In this document: piece after piece, positions 15,712 to 25,209 of the stretch
How positions within the stretch are numbered: position 1 is the first letter of the stretch
How the letters are laid out: the number at the start of each line of letters is the position of its first letter
NCBI GenBank assembly: GCA_023388315.1
Contig: JAEWGM010000036.1
Location: forward strand, 1-64,000
Reading direction: 5' to 3'
DNA length: 64,000 nt
DNA from: Bacteroidota bacterium
GTDB lineage: Bacteria; Bacteroidota; Bacteroidia; Bacteroidales; Dysgonomonadaceae
Translations under genes and position numbers: made by a program
The notes under the pieces: generated by a model
Database searches by the model: none
What the model was told of the DNA's origin: nothing
Seen by the model: the letters and a program-made list of their open reading frames with translations, nothing else

Positions 15712-18144
15712 TCATCCTCGTTGTTTCCACCACGCGTTAATAAACGTAATCTCAATTTGCGAAAAATAAGGAGCTAACGCGCCGAAAACCGACAAATCCT
15801 CGCCCTTGTTTTTGAGCAACTTCTCCGCCTCTTTCAATTGTTCGGGTGATACAAATTGATGCAAATCCAGTGTGCCGTCCATCACAAATGGCGCTAAATG
15901 CCCCGCGATGGTAGAAGTTTTTAAATCCCTTTCTTTCGCGATTTCTTCAATGGACTTTCCGCTTTGGAATAGCGCCAGCGTTTCGCGGCCGCTATATCCT
16001 TTTTGTTTGGCCGGTTTTTTCTTTTTTTCAGGGCTGAAGAGCAATTCCATTCGAGAAGAAATTCCGCGTTGTTGACAATACGCATGGATTTCTTCCAGAA
16101 AAGCACCGCCATATTTTTCGGCGGTTCTTTTTCCAAAACCGTGAATAAGAAGCAGATCCTTTTGATTTTGAGGCAAATATTCCGCCATTTCCCCAATAGA
16201 TTTGGTTCTTGCCACCAAGTAAACCGGAATGTTTTGCTCTTCGGCAATACGGTTGCGTGTTTGAGTGAGCGCATACAGCAAATCGGGATGTTTTGAAGTG
16301 ATTCTTTCGCTGTGCACCGTGGCATATGCCTTGAAAGTCGGTGGTGAGAAGTGAAATTTTTTGCGACGAGCGAAATAAGCATCGATGGAGAAATCGCTGT
16401 TGAGCCCTTTAATCAAATGATGTTTTTGTGCCGCCAGAGTGTAGAGCGCCAAAAGGTCATTCTCGTATTGGCGGGCATTGGTTCGGTTGTCGGTGGTAGC
16501 TGGGGAGGCTTCTATGAGTTTTAACAAAGCGTCTAACTGTTCCGAAAAATAAATCGATGACGCCTGCAGCCGTTCCGACAATTTTTTTGTGTCGTTGGCA
16601 GCAAGAATTTTTGTGAGTTGTGCGCGAAATTTTTCCGATACATCGCTCAATGGCAATGTTTTTTGTTTTACTTCTTTCAGAAACGGAATGGTTTCATCGT
16701 TAAACGAATCGGCAACTTTTTCGGTGTCGGTAAGCAAATCGTGCGCCATTCTGCGCAACGGCGAAAAGTTGTACAAACTCATCAGCAAATGCGTTTTATA
16801 TTGCTGTTGCGAGATGTCGAATTGCGAAGTCAACTCATCACGAGAGTGTTGCGTTTGCGAAAAAGAGCGAATCTCCGCTTCGTTGAGCAAACAACCATCT
16901 CCGATGTGGCTTTTCAGCACCAATCCCTCCAACGTGCGGCACCGGCTCAACGCCACATACACTTGTCCGGCGGCAAAGGCAGCGCCCGCGTCCACCACCA
17001 CTTTGTCGAATGTAAGCCCTTGGCTTTTGTGAATGGTGATGGCCCAAGCAAGGCGCAACGGTAATTGGGTAAAGCTGCCGTCTATTTTCTCTTCCAATTG
17101 CGTGGTTTCTTTGTTCACGGTGTAGGTGACATTTTCCCACGTCATCGGGGCAAGCTCAATGGCTTCGGTGTCTCCGGGGCATTCCACGGTCACATAATCA
17201 TCGTGCATTTCCGTTATCACGCCAATTTTTCCGTTATAAAACCGTCGAATCACATCCGTGTCGTTTTTCATAAACATCACTTTAGCGCCCACTTTCAATT
17301 CCAGCGTTTTTTCCACCGGAAAATTTCGTTCCGGAAAATCGCCTTTCACCAGCGCTTCGTAGGTGCGGACGGACGAGTTTATTTTTGCCAACTCCGCGGC
17401 GTTTATGTTATCGGCTTTATAATTGTGTGTGGTGAGGGTGATGTATGTGTCGTCCTCGGGCGGACGAAAAACGGGATTGTAACGCGACTGCAATAACTTC
17501 ATTCCGCTATCCGATAAAGCACTGTTGCGTACTTCGTTGAGGAGCGAAATAAAGGTTTGGTTGCTTTGCCTGAAAATGGTGTCAAATTCAATGTGAAGCA
17601 GCGGTGTTTGTTGCAAAACGTGGGCATTGAAGAAATAAACGCCTTTGTAAAATTGCGAAAGAATCTGCCATTCATCTTGTTTTACCACGGGCGACAATTG
17701 AAACATATCGCCAATAAAAATTACTTGTACGCCGCCAAAAGGCTCATCGGGGCGGTAACGCACGTGGCGAAGCACCGTGTCAACCGCATCCAGCACATCG
17801 GCACGCACCATACTTATTTCATCAATAACCAGCAGCTCTAATTCGCGCAATACACTACGTTTTTGCCCAAACATTCTCAGTTTGGCAACCAACTCTCTTC
17901 GCCCTTCAGGAGTGGGAATAAAAGGCGAAAACGGAAGTTGAAAAAACGAGTGCATAGTGGTTCCGCCCGCATTAATGGCAGCAACCCCCGTAGGCGCCAC
18001 CACAGCAATTTGCTTGGCGGACTCTTCTTTCAGCCGATGCAAAAACGTTGTTTTCCCTGTTCCGGCCTTGCCGGTGATGAACAAAACGCGGTTGGTATGG
18101 AGGGCGAAATCGCGGGCAAGTTGGTAAACAGATAAAGAAGACAT
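15712..18144 (-). CDS. PIF1-like helicase with HRDC and HTH_40-like C-terminal domains
   Basis: An 810-residue SF1B helicase. The N-terminal half is PIF1/RecD-like: Walker A TGKAGTGKTT (24-33), PTGVAAINAGG, Walker B VIDEISM (106-112), the Q-containing GDMFQLSPV, and a late motif near AWAITIHKSQGLTFDKV and YVALSRC. The C-terminal third differs from ordinary PIF1: an HRDC domain (about 615-690, ending in a helix-hairpin-helix LIHGFGKRTAEKYG), then an HTH_40-like region (about 705-795) with the GYSGRETLALFQSGKSIEEI signature found at the end of RecQ helicases. It probably unwinds structured DNA in replication or repair. It is monocistronic. Confidence 0.85.
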   Translation of the reverse strand: MSSLSVYQLARDFALHTNRVLFITGKAGTGKTTFLHRLKEESAKQIAVVAPTGVAAINAGGTTMHSFFQLPFSPFIPTPEGRRELVAKLRMFGQKRSVLRELELLVIDEISMVRADVLDAVDTVLRHVRYRPDEPFGGVQVIFIGDMFQLSPVVKQDEWQILSQFYKGVYFFNAHVLQQTPLLHIEFDTIFRQSNQTFISLLNEVRNSALSDSGMKLLQSRYNPVFRPPEDDTYITLTTHNYKADNINAAELAKINSSVRTYEALVKGDFPERNFPVEKTLELKVGAKVMFMKNDTDVIRRFYNGKIGVITEMHDDYVTVECPGDTEAIELAPMTWENVTYTVNKETTQLEEKIDGSFTQLPLRLAWAITIHKSQGLTFDKVVVDAGAAFAAGQVYVALSRCRTLEGLVLKSHIGDGCLLNEAEIRSFSQTQHSRDELTSQFDISQQQYKTHLLMSLYNFSPLRRMAHDLLTDTEKVADSFNDETIPFLKEVKQKTLPLSDVSEKFRAQLTKILAANDTKKLSERLQASSIYFSEQLDALLKLIEASPATTDNRTNARQYENDLLALYTLAAQKHHLIKGLNSDFSIDAYFARRKKFHFSPPTFKAYATVHSERITSKHPDLLYALTQTRNRIAEEQNIPVYLVARTKSIGEMAEYLPQNQKDLLLIHGFGKRTAEKYGGAFLEEIHAYCQQRGISSRMELLFSPEKKKKPAKQKGYSGRETLALFQSGKSIEEIAKERDLKTSTIAGHLAPFVMDGTLDLHQFVSPEQLKEAEKLLKNKGEDLSVFGALAPYFSQIEITFINAWWKQRG

Positions 18145-18170
18145 AACTTGAAAATGAAGTGGCTGATTTG

Positions 18171-18178
18171 CAAAGATA
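18171..18178 (-). promoter_or_regulatory. Putative -7 element for the helicase
   Basis: Minus strand reads TATCTTTG, 26 bp before the helicase ATG (18144). It shares the 207 bp divergent gap with the purD promoter. Confidence 0.45.
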
Positions 18179-18244
18179 ACAATTTTAAGCGCATCGTTTT
18201 GTGTTTTCTTTGCTTTTTCGATATCGTTTTTTCGTAATTTTTAG

Positions 18245-18252
18245 TAGCTTTG
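18245..18252 (+). promoter_or_regulatory. Putative -7 element for purD
   Basis: TAGCTTTG fits TAnnTTTG about 100 bp upstream of the purD ATG, implying a leader of about 95 nt. No known riboswitch fold is obvious in it. Confidence 0.4.
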
Positions 18253-18351
18253 TGCGTTTCTGTTACAAACGACGGAAGATACAGAATGCAATTGCCGTTC
18301 TGCTTATCAATCTTTGCAAAATGAACAACCAATAACGATCAAAAAAAGAAT

Positions 18352-19629
18352 ATGAATGTTTTAATTCTTGGCTCGGGAGGCCGTGAACACGCGCTGGCGT
18401 GGAAGTTGAGAAAAAGCAGGTATTTAAACAACTTGTTTATCGCGCCCGGAAATGCGGGAACCGATAAGTTGGGAACCAACGTTCCGCTGAATACGGCCGA
18501 TTTTTATGAATTAAAAGATTTTGCGCTTAAAAACGACGTGGATATGTTGGTGGTAGGCCCCGAAAACCCGTTGGTGGAAGGCGTATATGATTTTTTTCGC
18601 GATGATGAGGATGTCTGTCACATCAGCGTGATAGGCCCATCGAGAAAAGGGGCGCAGTTGGAAGGCAGCAAAGATTTCGCGAAAGAGTTTATGGCACGCT
18701 ACAATATTCCCACGGCGCGCCACAAAACCATTACGCTGGAAACCGTTCTGGAAGGAAACGATTTCTTGGAAACCCTTTCTCCGCCTTATGTGCTGAAAGC
18801 CGATGGCCTTGCGGCCGGAAAAGGCGTGCTCATTGTGGACGATATCAATTACGCCAAGCAAATGCTGTGGGAAATGCTGAACGGCAAATTTGGGGCGGCC
18901 GGAAACAAGGTGGTTATCGAAGAATTCTTGTCGGGAATTGAATGCTCGGTTTTTGTGCTCACCGACACCAAATCACATAAAATTTTGCCCGTTGCCAAAG
19001 ATTACAAGCGCATTGGCGAAGGAGATACCGGCCTAAACACCGGCGGAATGGGAGCAATTTCGCCCGTTCCGTTTGCCGATGAAGCGTTCCTGGAAAAAGT
19101 GCGTGCGCAAATTGTGGAACCCACCATTAACGGATTGCTCAAAGAGCGGATTGATTATCGCGGGTTTATTTTTATCGGGCTCATCAACGTAAATGGCGAA
19201 CCCAAAGTGATTGAGTACAACGTGCGCTTGGGCGACCCCGAAGCGGAGGTGGTGTTGCCGAGAATCAAGTCGGATTTGTTGGATTTGTTCATTGGCGTGA
19301 GTACCGAAACGTTGGATACGAAACCGTTGGAAATTGATGAGCGGTATGCCGCCACCGTAATGATGGTTTCGGGCGGATATCCCGAGGCATACGAAAAAGG
19401 AAAACCAATATCCGGCTTCAACAACATTTCTGACAGCATTGTGTTTCACGCCGGCACCTCGTTAAGCGATACTGAAACACTTACCTCGGGCGGACGCGTG
19501 CTGGCCGTTACTTCCTACGGAAACACCATGCGCGAAGCGCTGGATAAATCCTATGAAAACGTGGAGAAAATCTCTTTCGAAAAGAGTTATTACCGAAAAG
19601 ATATCGGGTTCGATTTGAAGCCGGAATAG
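18352..19629 (+). CDS. purD: Phosphoribosylamine--glycine ligase
   Basis: GAR synthetase, step two of purine synthesis: joins phosphoribosylamine and glycine using ATP. 425 residues, the usual length. It opens with MNVLILGSGGREHALAWKL (N-terminal domain) and has the ATP-grasp hallmarks GPSRKGAQLEGSKDFAKEFM, VLKADGLAAGKGV, and RLGDPEAEV with NVR metal-binding residues. PurN, the next enzyme in the pathway, is at 28.7 kb. The following membrane-protein gene starts 4 bp after the stop. Confidence 0.97.
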   Translation: MNVLILGSGGREHALAWKLRKSRYLNNLFIAPGNAGTDKLGTNVPLNTADFYELKDFALKNDVDMLVVGPENPLVEGVYDFFRDDEDVCHISVIGPSRKGAQLEGSKDFAKEFMARYNIPTARHKTITLETVLEGNDFLETLSPPYVLKADGLAAGKGVLIVDDINYAKQMLWEMLNGKFGAAGNKVVIEEFLSGIECSVFVLTDTKSHKILPVAKDYKRIGEGDTGLNTGGMGAISPVPFADEAFLEKVRAQIVEPTINGLLKERIDYRGFIFIGLINVNGEPKVIEYNVRLGDPEAEVVLPRIKSDLLDLFIGVSTETLDTKPLEIDERYAATVMMVSGGYPEAYEKGKPISGFNNISDSIVFHAGTSLSDTETLTSGGRVLAVTSYGNTMREALDKSYENVEKISFEKSYYRKDIGFDLKPE

Positions 19630-19633
19630 ATTT

Positions 19634-20650
19634 ATGCACAGAGCGGTACGCACATTCAAAGCAACAATGGTGGAAGCGCGGTTTCTTCCGCTCATCGTTT
19701 CGTTGGGCGTACTTGCTATGCGAGCGGCGATGTATTTAGCACACGGCGCGCCGACAACTTCTTATGCCGATACCGGTTTTTTATGGCAATATGTTTCGCC
19801 GTTTTTTTCCAATCCCGATGTGTCGTTTGTGGCAAGCACCGCTTCGGTATTTTGCATCGCTTGGCTTTTATCGCGGCTCAACAATGTTTTCTCCCTTATC
19901 CGCACCCGCACGCATTTGCCATACATTACGCCGTTGTTTCTTTTTAGCCTGCACCCATACTTTTTGGCAATGAGACCCGATTATATCAGCGTGATTCTCA
20001 TTCTTTTCGCCTTCTTTCCTTTGTTGCATTCATACCAGCAACCCGTGGCGCAGGTGTATTCGTTTCAATCGTCAGTGCTGATTGGGCTGGCTTCGCTGTT
20101 CCAACTGTTCGCTTTGTTTCTTTTGCCGTTGTGGTGGCGAGGCGAGAGTTCTATGCGCGGCATTCGGGCAAAGTCGTTGTTGTCCTCTTTGTTGGGCATA
20201 ATTCTAATCTATTTGTCTGTTTTTAGCGTCTATTTCTTTTTCGATGACATTCCCGGATTCGTTTCGCGTTTTCTGCATATGGCAGACGCATCGCTTCCCG
20301 CGCTTCCCGATTTTTCCATGATACAATGGGGATTTTTGACGGCTGTGTTTTTGCTATTTGTTCTCATCATGTTTTTCAGTATCAGAACCTATACGCGCGA
20401 CAAAGTGCTCACCCTTTCCACGATGCAGTTTATGGTATTTCTACTGGTTTTTTTGATTACTTTCCAAATTGTTTATTGGAATAAAACGTTGTTTTTCTTA
20501 GTATTGGGCATTGCGTTGTTGTCTTGTCTTATTGCCTATTTTTATACCATTACCACCCACAAAACACACATTTACGTTGCTTACGGCGTGATCTCCTTAT
20601 TGATTGCCTTTTATTTTGTGAATTATTTCTCACTTTTGAGTTTTATGTAA
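19634..20650 (+). CDS. Polytopic membrane protein (DUF6427-like), unknown function
   Basis: A very hydrophobic protein of 338 residues with about nine or ten membrane helices and no extracytoplasmic domain. It resembles the Bacteroidota-restricted DUF6427 group often found next to purine genes, though I make that link from memory of the pattern rather than from a hallmark motif. Visible features are a short basic N-terminus, a SLHPYFLAMRPDYIS loop around 105-119, and a C-terminal helix-rich region. It is almost certainly co-transcribed with purD (4 bp gap). Function not known. Confidence 0.65.
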   Translation: MHRAVRTFKATMVEARFLPLIVSLGVLAMRAAMYLAHGAPTTSYADTGFLWQYVSPFFSNPDVSFVASTASVFCIAWLLSRLNNVFSLIRTRTHLPYITPLFLFSLHPYFLAMRPDYISVILILFAFFPLLHSYQQPVAQVYSFQSSVLIGLASLFQLFALFLLPLWWRGESSMRGIRAKSLLSSLLGIILIYLSVFSVYFFFDDIPGFVSRFLHMADASLPALPDFSMIQWGFLTAVFLLFVLIMFFSIRTYTRDKVLTLSTMQFMVFLLVFLITFQIVYWNKTLFFLVLGIALLSCLIAYFYTITTHKTHIYVAYGVISLLIAFYFVNYFSLLSFM

Positions 20651-20721
20651 CAACAAACAGGCTTATGCAGTTGTTATGAAGTAAGTACCTGTTGATTTCA
20701 AATTGAACAGGCTCAAACTAT

Positions 20722-20727
20722 AGGAGG
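20722..20727 (+). promoter_or_regulatory. Strong Shine-Dalgarno sequence before the DUF4251 gene
   Basis: AGGAGG lies 8 bp upstream of the ATG at 20736. Most genes in this window have only A-rich leaders, so a perfect consensus is unusual here. Confidence 0.55.
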
Positions 20728-20735
20728 AGAAAATT

Positions 20736-21254
20736 ATGAAAAGAACAATTATTTGGATAACTTTTGTGCTTTCCGTTTTTATTTTCGCATCGTGCGGAGC
20801 ATCGCAGTCCGCCGCCGAAAAAGAAGCCAAAGCGATAGAAATACGCGATGCCGTGGAAGGCTTCGATTTTCAGTTTAATGCCACGTATGCCTATCCCACC
20901 GGGTACAGATCAATGTACCTGTCGCCTTATTATGATGTGAAAGTCTCGCCCGATACCGTGCAGGCATATTTGCCTTATTACGGACGGGCTTATCGTGCAC
21001 CAATGGATCCGCGAGAGGGCGGTATCAAGTTCACCAGCACCGATTTCGATTATCAGGTGAGTCCCGGCAAACGAAACGGAAACTGGCAAGCAATGATAAA
21101 AATGAACGATACGCAGCGCGAAATAATCTTCTATTTTGATATTTGGGAGAATGGCACCGCGCGTTTAGATGTGCGGGATATGGACCGGCAACCCATTTCG
21201 TTTCAAGGAAATATTGAGATGACGGGCAAGCGGAGTGGGAGTTCTGAGTTTTGA
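20736..21254 (+). CDS. DUF4251 lipoprotein
   Basis: A 172-residue secreted lipoprotein of the Bacteroidota DUF4251 family. The signal peptide ends in a lipobox (ASC, Cys20), so it is membrane-anchored by a lipid. The family core is visible: an early EIRDAVEGFDFQFNA stretch, then YYDVKVSPDTVQAYLPYYGR, then GGIKFTSTDFDY. Structurally these are small beta-rich proteins of unknown role. It has its own Shine-Dalgarno sequence and a bidirectional terminator downstream. Confidence 0.85.
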   Translation: MKRTIIWITFVLSVFIFASCGASQSAAEKEAKAIEIRDAVEGFDFQFNATYAYPTGYRSMYLSPYYDVKVSPDTVQAYLPYYGRAYRAPMDPREGGIKFTSTDFDYQVSPGKRNGNWQAMIKMNDTQREIIFYFDIWENGTARLDVRDMDRQPISFQGNIEMTGKRSGSSEF

Positions 21255-21312
21255 GTTCGTAAGCCAAAGCTCAACTTCCGTCTTCCCACACAACGATGCT
21301 GTATTGTTATAA

Positions 21313-21338
21313 AAAAAAGCGGCACTCGCCGCTTTTTT
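21313..21338. terminator. Bidirectional terminator
   Basis: A perfect 11-bp inverted repeat (stem core AAGCGGC/GCCGCTT, loop ACTC) flanked by A-run and T-run. It can end transcription from the DUF4251 gene (+) and from the alkaline phosphatase gene (-). Confidence 0.88.
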
Positions 21339-21341
21339 AGT

Positions 21342-22970
21342 TTACAATTTTTCCGCCAACTGCTTCGGCAAATAAAAGGTGTCGTTTTTATCGATATACA
21401 CCACCACGGAGCCAATATCGAATGGCTTGCCGTTGAGTTTGGCTACCGAAGAAAAAGCTTTTACTTCCAAGGTATTTCTGCCTTTTTTAACTGTGAGAAC
21501 AGGAAAATCCGGGTCTTTTTTATTCATTTGTACGTTCAATCCGGCAAAAACATCGGTGTGTTTTGCGAAAATTTTATCGGAAAGCTCTGTGAGCGATGTG
21601 TTTAATCCCGAAACTTTTTGCAGATATTGGTTAATTTCGGTGTTTCTCATATTGCCGCGCGGCACATTATCTTGCGGATGATAGGCGGCCAGCAGCACTT
21701 CTTCGCCCGTGTGTCCGCCGGTAGTAAAGCCAAAGCAGGTGCGCGAATTCATAATATCCACGATGTTGTGCGCCAAGTTGTTGCTGTTGGCTATTTCCAT
21801 GTAATTGCCTTCTTTGTAATTTTTTGATGAAAGCAGCGCGTTTAATTCCTCTTCCGTGAGGTCGATATCGGTATATTTCTTGAAAATGGAGACGAAATCA
21901 TCGGGATTAGCTTTCATTAACAGCGCTTCAAGGCCATTGGCGCTGAGTTTGTATTTCGATACGGCGCCAAACAATCGGTCGATAGGCAATTTATCGTATC
22001 CCGGGCAATCTCGTTTTCCGATGCTAAAGCCACTGTTGCCGTGGTCTGACATAATAACAACCGCCGTGTTGCCGTCTTTTTTAGCGAACTCCATTACTTT
22101 TCCAACCGCTTCGTCAAAGGCCAAGTACTCGTTAATCATTGTGCCGGCATCGTTGGCGTGCGCCGCCCAGTCCACTTGGCTGCCTTCCACCATCAAGAAA
22201 AAGCCGTTTTCATTTTTCGATAATACTTGCAACGCTTTCTCGGTCATTTGGGCAATGGAAGGAATGTTGTCCGGATTTCTATCAATATTATACGGCAACG
22301 CGCGTTCGCCAAACAGCGCCCACACTTTTCCCGATCCGTTGTAATTCAACAACGCGTTTTTATCGTCTTGTATAAGCGTAATGTTCTTGTTTTTAAAGTG
22401 TTGTTTAATGTCATCGGTGAGGATGCTGTTTCCACCGCCAAACATCACATCCAAATTCTGATACGCCATTTGTGGCGCCAAGGCTTTGTAATTGCTCCTT
22501 TTGTAGTGATGTGCAGAGAAATCGGCTGGCGTGGCGTGCGGAAATTCGCATGTTACCACCAATCCCACGGCTTTGTTTTTTTCTATTTTGGATGCTTCCA
22601 AAATGGTGGCTGCGGGTTGATAAACGCGGGAGGCATCTACCGGAAAAATATCGTTGTTATCCACTTCGGGATGGATGGCCACGTTGCCCGACTGCTGCAA
22701 AACGCCCGTTGCATACGTAGAGCCCGTGGGTGCCGAGTCGCCAATGGGCGCGTTGGACGAAAACGTGGTGATGGTTCCCGTAAAATAAGGGTCGATGTTC
22801 AGCCCATCGCCCAAATTGTTGTAATGCTTGAACCATCGTGCGGCGGAATACACGCCTACGGAAGTTCCATCGGGAATCATTACAATTACATTCTTCACAG
22901 GCTTCACTTCCTGCGCGAAAAGCATAGTCGAAGCGACTATGAAATATAGCAGTATGCTGATTTTCTTCAT
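21342..22970 (-). CDS. Alkaline phosphatase (PhoA family)
   Basis: Periplasmic alkaline phosphatase, 542 residues, releasing phosphate from monoesters. The signal peptide spans 1-19 (ending LFA). Zn/Mg-site residues appear in the order of the family: Asp34 in IPDGTS, the nucleophile Ser79 in GDSAPTGS, the FPHATPADFSAH segment, MVEGSQVDWAAHAND, MSDHGNSG, and TTGGHTGEEV near the C-terminus. Length and order match PhoA-like enzymes of Bacteroidota. It stands alone with its own terminator; phosphate regulation cannot be judged from the upstream region. Confidence 0.92.
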   Translation of the reverse strand: MKKISILLYFIVASTMLFAQEVKPVKNVIVMIPDGTSVGVYSAARWFKHYNNLGDGLNIDPYFTGTITTFSSNAPIGDSAPTGSTYATGVLQQSGNVAIHPEVDNNDIFPVDASRVYQPAATILEASKIEKNKAVGLVVTCEFPHATPADFSAHHYKRSNYKALAPQMAYQNLDVMFGGGNSILTDDIKQHFKNKNITLIQDDKNALLNYNGSGKVWALFGERALPYNIDRNPDNIPSIAQMTEKALQVLSKNENGFFLMVEGSQVDWAAHANDAGTMINEYLAFDEAVGKVMEFAKKDGNTAVVIMSDHGNSGFSIGKRDCPGYDKLPIDRLFGAVSKYKLSANGLEALLMKANPDDFVSIFKKYTDIDLTEEELNALLSSKNYKEGNYMEIANSNNLAHNIVDIMNSRTCFGFTTGGHTGEEVLLAAYHPQDNVPRGNMRNTEINQYLQKVSGLNTSLTELSDKIFAKHTDVFAGLNVQMNKKDPDFPVLTVKKGRNTLEVKAFSSVAKLNGKPFDIGSVVVYIDKNDTFYLPKQLAEKL

Positions 22971-23098
22971 TTTATTTTATGACTGTTTTTGTTATTTAAA
23001 GGTGTAAAGATAATAAATTGTTGTTACTTTTTTGTGAAAATTTACGGTTTAATGTTTTTTGTGACACAATTCATAGATGAAAAGTCGCCAAAAATGAT

Positions 23099-23106
23099 TA
23101 TGTTTG
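23099..23106 (+). promoter_or_regulatory. Putative -7 element for surE-lpxB
   Basis: TATGTTTG fits TAnnTTTG, 23 bp before the surE ATG at 23130. The -33 box is not clear. Confidence 0.4.
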
Positions 23107-23129
23107 TTTTCTTTAAAACGAGTAATTGA

Positions 23130-23894
23130 ATGAATAAGAGAAAACCTTTAATCCTCATCACCAACGATGACGGATATCAGGCAAAGGGAATTATATCGTT
23201 GGCGGAAGCCTTAAAAGGTTTAGGCGAAATTGTTGTTTTCGCGCCCGATTGGCATCGTTCGGGCATGTCAAGCGCCATCACCACTTCGCAAGCTTTGCGG
23301 TTTCAGCAATACAATCAAGAAGAAGATATTACCTATTATATTTGTAACGGAACGCCGGTTGACTGTGTGAAACTGGCAATGAATGAAGTGCTTAAGCGCA
23401 AGCCCGATTTAATTGTTTCGGGAATCAATCACGGCTCAAACGCGGGCATCAGCGTGATTTATTCAGGAACTATGGGCGCGGCCATTGAGGGATGTGTTTT
23501 TGATGTGCCTTCGGTGGGCGTGTCGTTGTGCGATTTAAGCGCCGATGCCGATTTTACCCACGCAGCAAAAATAGCGCGCGAACTTGCGGAAAAAGTCTTG
23601 CAAAAGGGATTGCCTAAAGGTGTTTGTTTAAACGTGAATGTGCCGAAAGGCAAGGTGAAAGGCATAAAAGTTACTTCGCAAACGCATGGCAAATGGGTGA
23701 ATGAGTACGTGAAAGGCCAAGACGGATCGGGTAGAGACGTGTTTTGGATAACCGGCACGTTTGAAAATTGGGAGGAGGACAACGAGAACGCCGATGAATG
23801 GGCGCTTGCAAACGGATATGCCGCGGTGGTGCCCGTGAAAATTGATATGACGGCGCACGATTTTATCGCGGAACTAAAAAAATGGGAATTATAA
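23130..23894 (+). CDS. surE: 5'/3'-nucleotidase SurE
   Basis: SurE survival-protein nucleotidase (254 residues), a metal-dependent phosphatase acting on nucleoside monophosphates. The signature LITNDDGYQAKGI (9-21) carries Asp13 and Asp14 of the metal site; NGTPVDCVKLAMNEV and SGINHGSNAG follow, all at the usual places. The lpxB gene begins 42 bp downstream on the same strand, a common pairing in Bacteroidota. Confidence 0.95.
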   Translation: MNKRKPLILITNDDGYQAKGIISLAEALKGLGEIVVFAPDWHRSGMSSAITTSQALRFQQYNQEEDITYYICNGTPVDCVKLAMNEVLKRKPDLIVSGINHGSNAGISVIYSGTMGAAIEGCVFDVPSVGVSLCDLSADADFTHAAKIARELAEKVLQKGLPKGVCLNVNVPKGKVKGIKVTSQTHGKWVNEYVKGQDGSGRDVFWITGTFENWEEDNENADEWALANGYAAVVPVKIDMTAHDFIAELKKWEL

Positions 23895-23936
23895 TGGCGT
23901 GATGTTCTCGCGCCGCAACAAAATCTATTGTAAACT

Positions 23937-25061
23937 ATGAAGTATTATCTTATAGCCGGAGAGGCTTCGGGCGATTTGCACGCATCGAACTTGATGCGCT
24001 CGCTCAAACAGTTGGACAAAGACGCCGAATTTCGCTTTTTTGGCGGAGACCTGATGGCGGCGCAAGGCGGCACGCTGGTAAAGCATTATCGTGAGTTGGC
24101 GTTTATGGGAATTGTTCCCGTGTTGATGAACGCTAAAAGCATTTTGAGAAACCTTTCTTTTTGCAAAAAAGACATTGCCAAATACCGCCCCGATGTGGTT
24201 ATTTTGGTAGATTATCCCGGTTTTAACCTGAAGGTGGCGAAATACGTGAAAACGCAACTGCGCGTTCCGGTGCATTATTACATTTCGCCCAAAGTGTGGG
24301 CGTGGAAAGAGTATCGTATAAAATCGTTCAAAAAATATGTGGACGAAATGTTCTGCATCCTTCCGTTTGAAGTGGAATACTTTAAAAAACACAATTACAA
24401 CGTACATTATGCAGGCAATCCCACGATGGATGCCGTTGCGGCCCGCGATCATCAAAACGAAACATTCGCGGAGTTCGTTAACGACAATCAGTTGCTACAC
24501 AGGCCTATTCTGGCATTATTTGCCGGGAGCCGCAAGCAAGAAATATCGGGCAACCTACCCACAATGCTGCAAGCCGCGAAAAGTTTTGAAGGCTATCAAT
24601 TAATTGTTGCTGGCGCTCCGGGAATTGAGCCTAGTTTTTACGATAAATTTATTTCAAGAGATGCCGTGGTGATTTTCGGGCAAACTTATCGGTTGCTTGC
24701 GCAAGCGAGTGCCGCGCTGGTTACGTCGGGTACGGCAACGCTGGAAACAGCGCTGCTAAACGTGCCACAAGTGGTTTGCTATCACATGCCAATGCCGAAA
24801 TTATCTTATTGGGCGTTCAAGAATATTTTGCACACACCCTACATTTCGCTCGTAAACCTTATTTGCGGTAGGCAAATAGTGAAAGAGTTTTTTGCTAAAA
24901 ATTTTACCGAAAAAAACATCCGGAGGGAACTGTCGCAGCTGCTGCACGTGCAAAATTATCGCCAAAATATGCTCCATAATTATGCCGAAATGCGCGAAAT
25001 ATTGGGTGCTCCCGGCGCGTCGGACAGGGTGGCAAAGATTATTTTTGATAAACTTTCTTGA
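23937..25061 (+). CDS. lpxB: Lipid-A-disaccharide synthase
   Basis: LpxB (GT19, 374 residues) condenses UDP-diacylglucosamine with lipid X to form the lipid A disaccharide. The opening YYLIAGEASGDLHASNLM is the family signature; VVILVDYPGFNLKVAKYV, SPKVWAWKEYRI and the C-terminal donor-binding stretch SGTATLETALLNVPQVVCY complete the picture. Together with LpxH at 4.5 kb it supports a lipid A-bearing outer membrane. Second gene of the surE-lpxB unit. Confidence 0.95.
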   Translation: MKYYLIAGEASGDLHASNLMRSLKQLDKDAEFRFFGGDLMAAQGGTLVKHYRELAFMGIVPVLMNAKSILRNLSFCKKDIAKYRPDVVILVDYPGFNLKVAKYVKTQLRVPVHYYISPKVWAWKEYRIKSFKKYVDEMFCILPFEVEYFKKHNYNVHYAGNPTMDAVAARDHQNETFAEFVNDNQLLHRPILALFAGSRKQEISGNLPTMLQAAKSFEGYQLIVAGAPGIEPSFYDKFISRDAVVIFGQTYRLLAQASAALVTSGTATLETALLNVPQVVCYHMPMPKLSYWAFKNILHTPYISLVNLICGRQIVKEFFAKNFTEKNIRRELSQLLHVQNYRQNMLHNYAEMREILGAPGASDRVAKIIFDKLS

Positions 25062-25209
25062 AATTGCGGCCTACAATGGGTTCTTTTATGCGGATAAAAC
25101 ACATTATCTGTGGGTTTATCCTCCATGAAAAATAAAAAATTGGCTTGCTGTTTTATCTATTTTTTCTTTTCTTTGTGATAGACTTTATGCTTTAAAAAAT
25201 AATAAACAA

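Noticed and set aside
18145..18351. Riboswitch in the purD leader
   Set aside because: The leader of about 95 nt shows no motif of a purine or glycine riboswitch that I can recognise.
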